DNA from: Pseudalkalibacillus berkeleyi
GTDB taxonomy: Bacteria > Bacillota > Bacilli > Bacillales > Fictibacillaceae
Direction: 5' to 3'
DNA: 64,000 bases
NCBI RefSeq assembly: GCF_021608225.1
Contig: NZ_JAKIJS010000001.1
Location: 496,001-560,000, forward strand
Shown here: piece by piece, positions 52,124 to 60,045 of the stretch
Layout of the letters: each line of letters starts with the position of its first letter
How positions within the stretch are numbered: position 1 is the first letter of the stretch
The notes under the pieces: generated by a model
The model's database searches: none
Seen by the model: only the letters and a program-made list of their open reading frames with translations
What the model was told of the DNA's origin: nothing
Position numbers and translations under genes: made by a program

Positions 52124-52570
52124 TCAGCTCCCTTGTAATAATTTTTGTTTGATTTCTTGGACATATTTCCGTGATACATATTCCTTTTGACCAGAATGAA
52201 AGTAGACACATAAGTTTCCATTGAAGGCGACCTCAAATCGATTAATCTTCTCAAGGTTTCCAATGACAGATTTAGAGAATCTTGAGAATTGATAGCCTTC
52301 TAGCAATTTCTCAATCTCATATAATTTGTATTTCACCTCGAATGTAGAACCATTAATGGTCACAAATACTTTTCTATGTTGAGAATAAATGTAGTCGATT
52401 TCTTCAGGCTGTAAAACGATAGTTTGCTCATCTTTTTCTCCGAACAACTTTTGTGCTTGTGGACTTTTAATTTTATTTACAAGTGCGTCAATCTCATTTG
52501 ACCATTGCTTTGCGTGGACTGTAATTGATAATCCTTGGTACTTTTCACTTATGTCGATATGTACATCCAT
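52124..52570 (-). CDS. LytTR-domain DNA-binding regulator
   Basis: 148 residues. The C-terminal LytTR domain is clear (IDYIYSQHRKVFVTINGSTFEVKYKL, then FSRFSKSVIGNLEKINRF). The N-terminal part is short and is not a receiver domain. It binds DNA as a beta-rich LytTR fold and probably acts with the following DUF3021 protein. GAGGTGAC precedes the ATG. Confidence 0.87.
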   Translation of the reverse strand: MDVHIDISEKYQGLSITVHAKQWSNEIDALVNKIKSPQAQKLFGEKDEQTIVLQPEEIDYIYSQHRKVFVTINGSTFEVKYKLYEIEKLLEGYQFSRFSKSVIGNLEKINRFEVAFNGNLCVYFHSGQKEYVSRKYVQEIKQKLLQGS

Positions 52571-52761
52571 TCTTCGTCACCTCAGTATTTGGTATCTATT
52601 AACAGTATTGCAGATTCCATTTTTTTCTGCTAGACATTATGTATAACATGTATCAATTCGTGTATAAGTGGTTCGTTAGGTAAAAAAAGAGGATGACACA
52701 AAGGGTGACATCCTACTGACTTTCTCACTCATTAATTGTATTTGTTGATTTCATTTCATAA

Positions 52762-52874
52762 TCTCGACAATTGGTCGTCTAATCTCGACATTTCATCACA
52801 TATTCTTGACATTTCCCGAGTCAATCTCGACATTTCCCAGATCAATCTCGACATTTCCCAGATTAATCTAGACA
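52762..52874. repeat. Six-copy array of TCTCGACA at a 21-bp period
   Basis: TCTCGACA or one-base variants (TCTTGACA, TCTAGACA) begin at 52762, 52783, 52804, 52825, 52846 and 52867, exactly 21 bp apart. The middle copies extend to TCTCGACATTTCCCAGAT(C/T)AA. The array lies between the LytTR gene start (minus) and the terminator of the next minus gene. The other parts of the 52571-52915 spacer show no gene. Confidence 0.92.
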
Positions 52875-52915
52875 TTTTAGTATAATTGTCCTACCAGAAT
52901 TGTTTAATCAAAAAA

Positions 52916-52950
52916 CTGACACAAGAAGGACCGAGTGTCCTTTGTGTCAG
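52916..52950 (-). terminator. Terminator of the LOG-family gene
   Basis: CTGACACAA and TTGTGTCAG (52916-52924, 52942-52950) with an inner AAGGA/TCCTT stem; on the minus strand a run of T follows. Confidence 0.88.
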
Positions 52951-52955
52951 CTTCT

Positions 52956-53528
52956 TCAATTCCATTTATTCATTTCCGATAATTCTATTGAGTTCAGGCG
53001 ATTTAGTAACCGTTCTGCATCGTTCTCGAAAATCGTTTGAGTCATATGCTGCTTTTGAACAAAGCCTTCTTCAAGCATATGTTCAAGTAAGTCGTTTAAA
53101 GGACCATAATAGTGATCAATGTTGAAGAGTCCCAGCGGTTTCAGGTGGTATCCAATTTGGTTCCATGTCATTACCTCGAACATTTCTTCCATCGTGCCGA
53201 TCCCGCCGGGCAGCGCAATAAATGCTTCAGCTAATTGATACATCATCGCTTTACGTTCATGCATACTATCCACAATCTTTAGGTCAGTCAATTCTAAATG
53301 GTCGACATTATCATAAATTTTCTTCGTTATTATCCCGGTTGCTTTTCCGTTATTTTTCATGACGGAATGAGCTAGAGTACCCATTAACCCTGAATTGCCA
53401 CCCCCATAGATTAATTCTATATGATGCTTAGCTAGCAACGCTCCAAGCTTTTTCGCTTCTTGTTTATATAAATTGCTTGTCCCGAAACTGGACCCACAAA
53501 ATACACATATTGATGAAAATTTATACAT
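52956..53528 (-). CDS. LOG-family nucleoside 5'-monophosphate phosphoribohydrolase
   Basis: 190 residues; ATG 53528 (or TTG 53531) behind AAAGGGGGAC. Rossmann-fold family with the hallmark ALPGGIGTMEEMFEVMTWNQIG and the nucleotide loop YGGGNSGLMG. Members release bases from nucleoside monophosphates (cytokinin activation in plants; housekeeping in bacteria). Relatives in Bacillus include YvdD. Confidence 0.9.
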   Translation of the reverse strand: MYKFSSICVFCGSSFGTSNLYKQEAKKLGALLAKHHIELIYGGGNSGLMGTLAHSVMKNNGKATGIITKKIYDNVDHLELTDLKIVDSMHERKAMMYQLAEAFIALPGGIGTMEEMFEVMTWNQIGYHLKPLGLFNIDHYYGPLNDLLEHMLEEGFVQKQHMTQTIFENDAERLLNRLNSIELSEMNKWN

Positions 53529-53752
53529 CAATGCGTCCCCCTTTGCACTATATTCCTAATACTATATGACAATCATGCTGTAGATATGAAGAACAAGTGT
53601 AAACATTCCTAGTATGAATAGGTGTAACAAAAAATGTCGGCTTCTACAAAGAATAGCATTTTTATTAATCCCATTTGGTGAAAAATTTTGAGCCTTATCC
53701 GTATTTGAGATAGTATAGAGATGTGTAATCAATAGAAGAGAGGGATTAGTAA

Positions 53753-54313
53753 ATGCAACTATTGGATGAAGTATTAAGTTTCAATGAATCATTTGTGCAA
53801 GAAAAGCAATACGAACCATACGTTACCTCGAAACTTCCTGACAAAAAGATGGTTATTGTATCGTGTATGGATACTCGACTTGTCGAGCTATTGCCCAAGG
53901 CTATGAACTTGAGTAATGGAGATTTTAAATCGGTGAAAAATGCAGGTGCGATTGTGTCAGACCGATTTGACAGTGTTATGCGAAGTATACTCGTTGCAGT
54001 GTATGAATTAAATGCGGATGAAGTATTCGTCATCGGTCACCACCAATGTGGTATGTCTAGTGTCGATCCTGAAAAAATGATTAGTAAGTTCAAGGACCGC
54101 GGCGTTTCCGAAGACACTGTCGACACACTTGAACATGCTGGTATTGACTTGAAAAACTGGCTCAAAGGATTCGATAGCGTAGAAAGTAGCGTCGAAAATA
54201 GCGTTGACGTAGTAAAGAACCATCCATTGTTACCAAAGGACACGCCTGTTCATGGTCTCGTTATTGCGCCAGATACGGGGAAACTTGACCTCATCGTCAA
54301 CGGATATGAATAA
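53753..54313 (+). CDS. Beta-type carbonic anhydrase
   Basis: 186 residues with the zinc ligands C-x-D-x-R (SCMDTR, Cys38-Asp40-Arg42) and H-x-x-C (GHHQCGM, near residue 97). Short class-D-like beta-CA as in B. subtilis YtiB/YbcF relatives. It interconverts CO2 and bicarbonate in the cytosol. AGAGAGGGA precedes the ATG. Divergent from the LOG gene across a 220-base spacer without further features. Confidence 0.9.
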   Translation: MQLLDEVLSFNESFVQEKQYEPYVTSKLPDKKMVIVSCMDTRLVELLPKAMNLSNGDFKSVKNAGAIVSDRFDSVMRSILVAVYELNADEVFVIGHHQCGMSSVDPEKMISKFKDRGVSEDTVDTLEHAGIDLKNWLKGFDSVESSVENSVDVVKNHPLLPKDTPVHGLVIAPDTGKLDLIVNGYE

Positions 54314-54337
54314 TAGTGAAAATGTGATCAATTGTTT

Positions 54338-54379
54338 ACTGGCCAAACCTTATATTAAATGAGGTTTGGCCAGTTTTCT
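54338..54379 (+). terminator. Terminator of the carbonic anhydrase gene
   Basis: ACTGGCCAAACCT and AGGTTTGGCCAGT (54338-54350, 54362-54374) form a perfect 13-bp stem followed by TTTTC. Confidence 0.92.
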
Positions 54380-54412
54380 CTTTCATTACTCTACATAATC
54401 AAGAGGCATCGT

Positions 54413-55216
54413 TCACCTCAAACTAGGCTCATCCTTAATCATCGATCGGACAAAATGTAAAGAATCCCATTCTTTTTTTGATATATGTTTTAAAGGGGAC
54501 TCTTGGGCATACATTTTGGCATCAATTTCTTCTAGTGTTAATCCTTGTTGATATAGACTGTTGATCTGTTCATGTGTGGAAATGAGATAATCTAATTTCT
54601 TTTCAAGCATTACCCGTCCATTAGGAACATAACCCGCGTGAGCACAGAACATTTCATCGAAATCGTATGTCAAGACGGTCCTGATCGAGTCCATAACGGT
54701 TGGTATTGATTCTTGCCACATAGAGATCTTGGGTTTTGGTGTAACGAACAAATCTCCAGAAAACAGTCTCCCTGTCTCTTTGTTATAAAAGACAAGATGA
54801 TCTCTTGAATGACCAGGGGTATGGATGGCTTCCCATGAGAAGTTATCTGATTGAACGCTCGTTCGAATAGGCTTAGCATGAAACCCGTCTCTAGATCCCC
54901 AGAATTCATGTCGATAATCTGGGTATTGTCCGTCACGTGCACATATGTCCAGTGACATTGGGTGTATGTAGATTTCTGGATGCATATGATCTTGTAGCCA
55001 TCTAACATTACCCGTATGGTCTTCATGGAAATGAGTCAGGGCAACGGTATTGATCTTCTTTGTTTTAAAATAAGGGATGATGCTTTCTTCGCAGCTCTTT
55101 GGTCCTGCATCCACTAACATACCATCAACAAAATAAAGATAATAATGCAAATACATATGCCCAGCAGAGCATTTCACATGTAAACTTTCTACATCTCCAA
55201 ACTTTGTGATATCCAT
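54413..55216 (-). CDS. Metallo-beta-lactamase-fold hydrolase
   Basis: 267 residues from ATG 55216 (alternative 55222; AAAGTAGGTC upstream). The metal-binding THFHEDHTGN motif (about residue 75), then HTPGHSRDH and SGDLF complete the site. Glyoxalase II-like or lactonase-like hydrolases look like this; substrate unknown. Single gene. Confidence 0.87.
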   Translation of the reverse strand: MDITKFGDVESLHVKCSAGHMYLHYYLYFVDGMLVDAGPKSCEESIIPYFKTKKINTVALTHFHEDHTGNVRWLQDHMHPEIYIHPMSLDICARDGQYPDYRHEFWGSRDGFHAKPIRTSVQSDNFSWEAIHTPGHSRDHLVFYNKETGRLFSGDLFVTPKPKISMWQESIPTVMDSIRTVLTYDFDEMFCAHAGYVPNGRVMLEKKLDYLISTHEQINSLYQQGLTLEEIDAKMYAQESPLKHISKKEWDSLHFVRSMIKDEPSLR

Positions 55217-55465
55217 ATTCATTAGACCTACTTTCGTAAAATGGTGCATTCATCAATCTTCCATATAAAATAAAGTTTTCCTGCAACATTTCATTAAACT
55301 CTATATTCGTATTGATAAATGCTGTACATTGCACTAATATCATCAATGGATATTGATTTTGAACTGATAGAAAAAAATCTAAGAGCTTTACTTAAAAACC
55401 CCTTTACAAGCCTTGTGAGTGAGGGGTAATATTAGGTTCATCTAAAATAATAAATTGATTTACAA
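55217..55465. other. Spacer before the c-di-AMP riboswitch
   Basis: No supported gene. A 27-codon plus-strand frame (55346-55429) and a minus-strand frame overlapping the MBL gene lack ribosome binding sites. The ktrA promoter should lie near the 3' end, but I could not pick one with confidence. Confidence 0.3.
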
Positions 55466-55594
55466 ACGCTGAATTTGAAAAAGCGGGGGACCCACATATT
55501 TTGTGATGTAAGATCACTAGGGGTGAATCCTTATTTAGTAGTGAAAGGTAGGGCGACACTTTACGCCCGAATCCGACAGCTAACCTCGTAAGCG
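55466..55594 (+). ncRNA. ydaO-yuaA (cyclic di-AMP) riboswitch
   Basis: Conserved parts in order: ACGCTGAAT at the 5' end (P1), AGCGGGGGACCCA, AGGGGTGAATCC, GGTAGGGCGAC, CGCCCGAATCCGACAGCTAACCTCGTAAGCGT closing P1 (given here in pieces of one strand; the last part spans 55564-55594). This class binds c-di-AMP and shuts off K+ uptake and wall genes. The gene behind it encodes a K+-uptake RCK protein, a standard partner. Confidence 0.95.
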
Positions 55595-55633
55595 TATAGG
55601 GCTGTGATGAATTGTGATCAATTCTACTAATTG

Positions 55634-55660
55634 ACCATGGGATTCTCTCTGTGGTTTTTT
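55634..55660 (+). terminator. Terminator of the c-di-AMP riboswitch
   Basis: ACCATGGG and CTCTGTGGT-type arms pair with wobbles around ATTCT, followed by six T. It is the probable expression platform, formed when c-di-AMP is bound. Confidence 0.65.
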
Positions 55661-55736
55661 GTGTGCTCAAAAATAAATCATAGTAATTGTAAATAGAGCC
55701 AAAATATATGGTAACAGCTAGGAAGGGAAATGGATT

Positions 55737-56402
55737 ATGGCCACTAGACTGAAACAAATCGGATTAATAGGACTTGGGAATTTCGGCGGGAGTTTATGCA
55801 AGGAGTTTGCGGAATTGAATACTGAAATCCTTGCGATTGATCGGAATGAGGATAGAGTTGATGCCTATTCGTCTTTAGCAACCCATTCTGTCGTAGCCGA
55901 TTCAACAGATGAAGGTGTATTGAAATCGCTAGGAGTACGTAATTTCGATTTGGTTATCGTTTCATTAGGTGATGATATTCAGTCAAGCATACTCACAACA
56001 CTCGTATTAAAAGAAATAGGAGTGAAAACAGTATGGGCAAAGGCCCAATCCAAATATCACCGGATGGTGCTTGAGAAAATAGGGGCGGACCGGATCATCC
56101 ATCCTGAAAGAGATATCGCAAAAAGGCTCGCACATCATGTTGTATCTGAAAAGATTATTGATTACATTGAGTTATCTCCTGACCATAGCATTGTTGAGCT
56201 AATTGCAACGCCAAAAGTCAATCAAAAAACACTCGGTCATTTAAATATTCGAGCAAAATATGGTTGCAATATCGTAGGAATCAAAAAAGGCGTTGAGATT
56301 ATCGTTTCTCCATCAGCCGATGTCATTTTATCCGAAGGGGATACAATGATTATTATCGGGACAAATGATGACTTAAAACGTTTTGAAGATCGTGGGTTGT
56401 AA
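55737..56402 (+). CDS. ktrA: K+ uptake RCK/TrkA-N regulatory subunit (KtrA/KtrC)
   Basis: 221 residues. NAD/ATP-binding Rossmann motif GLIGLGNFGGSLCKEF, acidic ribose-binding Asp in AIDRNEDRVD, and an RCK_C domain from about residue 140 (itself a c-di-AMP site in KtrA). It gates a KtrB/D-type K+ channel, which is not encoded here. TAGGAAGGG lies before the ATG. Control by the c-di-AMP riboswitch upstream fits KtrA. KtrC cannot be excluded. Confidence 0.9.
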   Translation: MATRLKQIGLIGLGNFGGSLCKEFAELNTEILAIDRNEDRVDAYSSLATHSVVADSTDEGVLKSLGVRNFDLVIVSLGDDIQSSILTTLVLKEIGVKTVWAKAQSKYHRMVLEKIGADRIIHPERDIAKRLAHHVVSEKIIDYIELSPDHSIVELIATPKVNQKTLGHLNIRAKYGCNIVGIKKGVEIIVSPSADVILSEGDTMIIIGTNDDLKRFEDRGL

Positions 56403-56420
56403 ACACAACGCACGATTGCT

Positions 56421-57914
56421 CTAATCTAAAGTCCGTTGATTGACTTCGTACGCTGTCCGTATGCCTGATTGAATGGCTCCTTCGATCCAGCCGTGGAATG
56501 ATGATGTGTGCTCACCGGCGTAATGAATCCGTTCTTCAGGCTGTTTAATCACCTCTCCGAATTCAGAGTACTGATAAGGCTTAAATAATGTGAAACAGCC
56601 ACCAGAGAATGGATTCTGAGACCAGCTGAATGACGCGCCATTCTGAAAGCTGTCATAAACGATTGGTCCATGAACCTCTGCCAATTGCCGTAGTGACTGA
56701 AAAATTCTTAACTCTTCAGGTAACGAATCCCACAAAGCTGCGTTATCTTCCCAACTATAGCTACCTAACATGACCCCTGGACCAGGCATTCCGATATTGT
56801 GACTCGGATAATAGGCAAACTGTAACGGAAGGTCAGTTGTTAAACTTCCTCCAAAAAGCTTCTCTCGCTCCCAAAACTTCTCGTTAAATTCCAGTCCGAT
56901 CTTTGTTGAAGGTACATAATGTAAAGATTGAATGGCTGACCGTTTTTGAAAAGATACAGAATTGTATGGTTGAATCTTAATGAATTGAAATACTGAAAAT
57001 GGTATCGTTGTAATCACATAATCTCCAATGATTTCATGCTTTCTTCCTGTTTCAAGATTCATCGTCGATATACGAGTACAATCCTCTTCCTGATTGATCT
57101 CCATTACTTGATGGTTAAAAAGGACATTTGAATTAAGTTCTCTCATAAAGGCCCACGGGAGAAGGTCGTTCCCACCGGTTATTTCGTAATAAATGAGGTC
57201 CTCACTAAACAGATTGGTAACAATGTCTGTGATAATATCTACGAACGAAAGCTCCGGAAATCCTTCGATTCCAAGTAATACTTGAATCATTCTAATGGTT
57301 GCTGTATCGACTGATTTTCCAAAAGGATTATTTTTCAGAAATGTACCGAACGAATATTGGTCGTATTTCTTCTTAATCTTGATCTTTTCCTCAGGTGTAG
57401 CGTTGTTATATAAGTCGATGAATGGCTTTACGGCGTCAAGGAACACATTAAGAGCAGTGATCTCTTCATATTTCTTGGCAACAGGGTATTTTAATATCGC
57501 TGGATTTTGATCATATAAATAACGTCGCGTTTTAATGCCATTCACATAGATGATATCGTACGGGGTTGAGTTGATAAATTCGTTTACTGGTAATTTAAAT
57601 TGTTTAATATATGCAAGAACAAGTTTGTGCGAATTCGGTATACGCATTGCACCTGCATCCAAATAATTTCCTTTGGAAAATGGTTCACGCATTGTATAAA
57701 CTCTACCACCAACACGATTGTTACCTTCTAAAATCGTTACGTGATGACCTGCCTCTTTCAATAAAGATCCAGCAACAAGACCGGCCATTCCAGCCCCCAA
57801 AATGATAACACGCTTTGGTTTGCCACCGACCTGTAAACCTTCATTGATTATCGAAAGCATATCGTCTGGGTATGCTGGAGTATCATACATTGCATCTTTT
57901 TGGTCTCTTCTCAT
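56421..57914 (-). CDS. Flavin amine oxidase (L-amino acid/monoamine oxidase family)
   Basis: 497 residues; ATG 57914 lies 9 bases behind GAAGGGG. FAD-binding GAGMAGLVAGSLLKEAG (near residue 40), LEGNNRVGGRVYT, and a C-terminal HYAGEHTSSFHGWIEGAIQSG FAD motif. Oxidises an amine or L-amino acid with O2. No signal peptide of Sec type is seen, though relatives can be exported by Tat. Substrate unknown. Confidence 0.88.
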   Translation of the reverse strand: MRRDQKDAMYDTPAYPDDMLSIINEGLQVGGKPKRVIILGAGMAGLVAGSLLKEAGHHVTILEGNNRVGGRVYTMREPFSKGNYLDAGAMRIPNSHKLVLAYIKQFKLPVNEFINSTPYDIIYVNGIKTRRYLYDQNPAILKYPVAKKYEEITALNVFLDAVKPFIDLYNNATPEEKIKIKKKYDQYSFGTFLKNNPFGKSVDTATIRMIQVLLGIEGFPELSFVDIITDIVTNLFSEDLIYYEITGGNDLLPWAFMRELNSNVLFNHQVMEINQEEDCTRISTMNLETGRKHEIIGDYVITTIPFSVFQFIKIQPYNSVSFQKRSAIQSLHYVPSTKIGLEFNEKFWEREKLFGGSLTTDLPLQFAYYPSHNIGMPGPGVMLGSYSWEDNAALWDSLPEELRIFQSLRQLAEVHGPIVYDSFQNGASFSWSQNPFSGGCFTLFKPYQYSEFGEVIKQPEERIHYAGEHTSSFHGWIEGAIQSGIRTAYEVNQRTLD

Positions 57915-58101
57915 CCGATCCAACCCCTTCACCTTTTCATTTTATTAAGGCTGAAAGAGGAATATCCCAAATGAATGGTAAATGGAAAATCTTCAACAGG
58001 AAATATTGAAAACATATTTTTTGTGGTTTAGGACAGGCTTGATTTTGCCATCCTAATGTTTAAAGAGACAAAGTTGTGACGAATTTGAAAGGGGAATGGG
58101 T

Positions 58102-58200
58102 ATGACTCCAGAGAAGGCGATCGGTTTAATGCTCCAGTTTGGAATGTACACAATTGGGATTATCACTGTCACGATTTTGATTATGAACGCACTTAACTGA
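58102..58200 (+). CDS. Holin-like toxin peptide (TxpA/BsrG-like, type I TA candidate)
   Basis: 32 residues, ATG 58102 with GAAAGGGGAA before it. The N-terminus MTPEKAIGLMLQFGMY followed by TIGIITVTILIMN is a single hydrophobic helix in the pattern of the Hol_Tox family (MTxYExLxLMxxFG then a membrane helix), which includes the B. subtilis toxins TxpA and BsrG. A terminator follows 18 bases later. A cognate antisense RNA would be expected on the minus strand over the 3' end; no confident promoter for it was found. Confidence 0.7.
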   Translation: MTPEKAIGLMLQFGMYTIGIITVTILIMNALN

Positions 58201-58217
58201 ATATGGGATTTTTGTTG

Positions 58218-58249
58218 GCAGTTCTTCTGAGGAGGACTGCTTCTTTTTT
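58218..58249 (+). terminator. Terminator of the toxin-like gene
   Basis: GCAGTTCT and AGGACTGC (58218-58225, 58233-58240; one wobble) form a stem; seven T follow. Confidence 0.8.
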
Positions 58250-58390
58250 TCTCTAATAAATGACACTTCCGATGCAAAAAAGTCGATAAACAGGAAACGC
58301 TTGTCGTAAAATAGCAATCATTCGTTAGAGGACATAACTCATGTGAGGCGAAAGTATTAAGTATACATGTACAGCTTGAGGAGGGGATGT

Positions 58391-58666
58391 ATGGGTGTAT
58401 TCTTGAATTTCAGTTCCTTCTTTTTAATGGTGATTAGCTTAGCCTTGTTTCTTGGAAAAGTTTTTTTTGAACAACGCCTCCCACAGGAATTGAGTTACCC
58501 TGTACTTTTTGGCTTGGTCCTACTGACATTTGTGCTTGGTATGATAGGCACGGTTGGGGTGGAAAATTGGAAATCCGCTGCACGAACAATCTCTACAGTA
58601 CTTGTAACAGGGCTTCTATCGATTATGTTAATATTCATTGTATTTATTGGGACATTGTTTGGCTGA
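58391..58666 (+). CDS. Three-pass membrane protein
   Basis: 91 residues from ATG 58391; GAGGAGGGG lies 5-12 bases upstream. Three hydrophobic segments (about 8-22, 36-54 and 66-90) with one polar patch (VENWKSAARTIST). Family not recognised. A terminator follows. Confidence 0.6.
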   Translation: MGVFLNFSSFFLMVISLALFLGKVFFEQRLPQELSYPVLFGLVLLTFVLGMIGTVGVENWKSAARTISTVLVTGLLSIMLIFIVFIGTLFG

Positions 58667-58680
58667 ACGAAAACACAAGT

Positions 58681-58728
58681 AAAGAGTGTATCAAAAGACA
58701 AAGCGCTTTTGGAGCACTCTTTTTTCTG
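58681..58728 (+). terminator. Terminator of the membrane-protein gene
   Basis: AAAGAGTG...CACTCTTT (58681-58688, 58715-58722) with inner TCAAAAG/CTTTTGGA pairing and a T-run. Confidence 0.8.
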
Positions 58729-58738
58729 AAAAAAATAC

Positions 58739-58770
58739 AACTGACTCTAGAACGTCTTCTAAAGTCAGTT
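58739..58770 (-). terminator. Terminator of the MerR-family gene
   Basis: AACTGACT and AGTCAGTT (58739-58746, 58763-58770) with inner TAGAA/TTCTA; on the minus strand a T-run follows. Confidence 0.85.
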
Positions 58771-58779
58771 AATCATCCT

Positions 58780-59541
58780 TTAATTAGATTGTTGATCACA
58801 ATAGATGTGTATGGCATCTCTTAAGAATTGGGCTAATCCAGGTTTCATTTTATTAATGTTTTTTGTAAATCTTTCATCCTCCACGTAGAGATCACCGAGA
58901 CCTCTAAATATTTCAATTGTACAATCATAATAATAATTGGTAATATGCTGTCTCCACTCACCAACTGCTTTTTGAACCTCTTGGTCGTTTGGGCTATGAT
59001 CCATTCGGTCAGCGATTCGCTGATAAATGTCTTTACTTTCATTTTGTATCCTAGCCCAGTCTTCCTTCGTATATTTTGAAGTTCTTTGCTGAGTATATTC
59101 TACGATATCTGTTCCATACATTTTCTTCGCCTCTTCAGAATACTTCCTTTCGTGTTCTTCAATTTCTTTCATGTCGAAGCCATTGAACATGTCTTTTTCC
59201 TTCATTTTAGTACCTCCTTCGATCGATTGAATGGTCCTATCGACTGTTCGGATCATTTCCTCCATACGCTTCTTCTTCTCGGATAAAAGCTTTTTGTGGG
59301 TGTATAAAGCTTGCTTCCGGTCAAAGTCGGGTCTATCCAATATCTCCTGAATTTTGTCTAATTGAAATCCAATTTCTTTGAAGAAAAGTATTTGCTGTAG
59401 ACGCTCGAGGTTTCGATTTGTATAAAGTCGATACCCGGCCGGGGTTATACTTTCAGGTTTTAATAAGTTGATTTGATCATAATAATGGAGTGTTCTTACA
59501 CTCACTCCAACCATTTCAGATACTTCCTTTACTTTATACAT
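58780..59541 (-). CDS. MerR-family regulator with TipAS domain (Mta/TipA-like)
   Basis: 253 residues from ATG 59541 behind CGAGGTGATT. N-terminal MerR DNA-binding domain (YKVKEVSEMVGVSVRTLHYYDQINLLKPE, about 2-70), a dimer coiled coil (about 75-115), and a C-terminal TipAS domain (about 125-250, with EHERKYSEEAKKMYG, and WRQHITNYYYDC). TipAS binds thiopeptides or other hydrophobic drugs; Mta in B. subtilis activates multidrug exporters. Its own promoter has the long spacer typical of MerR control. Confidence 0.9.
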   Translation of the reverse strand: MYKVKEVSEMVGVSVRTLHYYDQINLLKPESITPAGYRLYTNRNLERLQQILFFKEIGFQLDKIQEILDRPDFDRKQALYTHKKLLSEKKKRMEEMIRTVDRTIQSIEGGTKMKEKDMFNGFDMKEIEEHERKYSEEAKKMYGTDIVEYTQQRTSKYTKEDWARIQNESKDIYQRIADRMDHSPNDQEVQKAVGEWRQHITNYYYDCTIEIFRGLGDLYVEDERFTKNINKMKPGLAQFLRDAIHIYCDQQSN

Positions 59542-59559
59542 TCGAATCACCTCGATTTA

Positions 59560-59590
59560 ATCGTAAAGTATTACGTAACGTGAGAGTCAA
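59560..59590 (-). promoter_or_regulatory. MerR-type promoter with 19-bp spacer
   Basis: On the minus strand TTGACT (59590-59585) and TACGAT (59565-59560) are 19 bases apart, longer than the usual 17, with the partly self-complementary CACGTTACGTAATAC between. MerR activators untwist such promoters. The transcript would start almost at the ribosome binding site of the regulator gene, implying autoregulation. Confidence 0.75.
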
Positions 59591-59715
59591 CAACTTTTTT
59601 ATTATGGATCATGTTTAAGAAAAATAAAGGCATTTTACAATTTATGTAGAAAAAGATTAAAGTCAAACTTTGTCAATTTTTGCATGGAGTGGTTGAATGA
59701 AGATGCAAATATGGA

Positions 59716-59925
59716 ATGATCACGTCATCCTGTGGTATCATTCTTGTTCTAGTGTATAACCATTTAATTCAAGCACCAGAAGATAAAGTGAAAGATTTTG
59801 CATACAAATTACAGAAAGAAGTCAAAGAGGTGTTAGGTTTTGTATCGTTTTTTCTGCAAATATGGTTTGTGGATCCTTTTTATCGTCGTTGGTTCAGGGG
59901 TCATTTCGAACTTTTTCTACTATAG
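59716..59925 (+). CDS. Small membrane protein, start uncertain
   Basis: Up to 69 residues: a membrane segment (GIILVLVYNHLI) then an amphipathic charged helix (DKVKDFAYKLQKEVKEV); the last third overlaps the next gene in another frame and may not be natural. ATG 59716 has no ribosome binding site. ATG 59697, with GGAGTGG before it, is in a different frame that stops after 20 codons, so a frameshift near 59715-59755 is possible. Confidence 0.35.
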   Translation: MITSSCGIILVLVYNHLIQAPEDKVKDFAYKLQKEVKEVLGFVSFFLQIWFVDPFYRRWFRGHFELFLL

Positions 59926-60028
59926 ACCCTATTCAAAGACTGATATTGTTGCGTTAATCTTTGGTGTCATTGGTTTAGCTGGATTATTGTATTTGGCTAT
60001 TCATCAAAATAATAGAAATAAAGCTTGA
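59840..60028 (+). CDS. Small two-pass membrane protein
   Basis: 62 residues from a TTG at 59840 with AGAGGTG 7 bases before. Two membrane segments (about 8-26 and 34-54) and a basic end (NNRNKA). Its 5' part overlaps the previous frame by 86 bases, which argues that the upstream ORF is truncated or shifted. Directly before the NUDIX gene. Confidence 0.5.
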   Translation: MYRFFCKYGLWILFIVVGSGVISNFFYYRPYSKTDIVALIFGVIGLAGLLYLAIHQNNRNKA

Positions 60029-60045
60029 TAGACGGGGTGTTAGGT

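Noticed and set aside
54413-55346. Extension of the MBL gene upstream in a second frame (55346-55125)
   Set aside because: Different frame, no ribosome binding site; the ATG at 55216 explains the gene.
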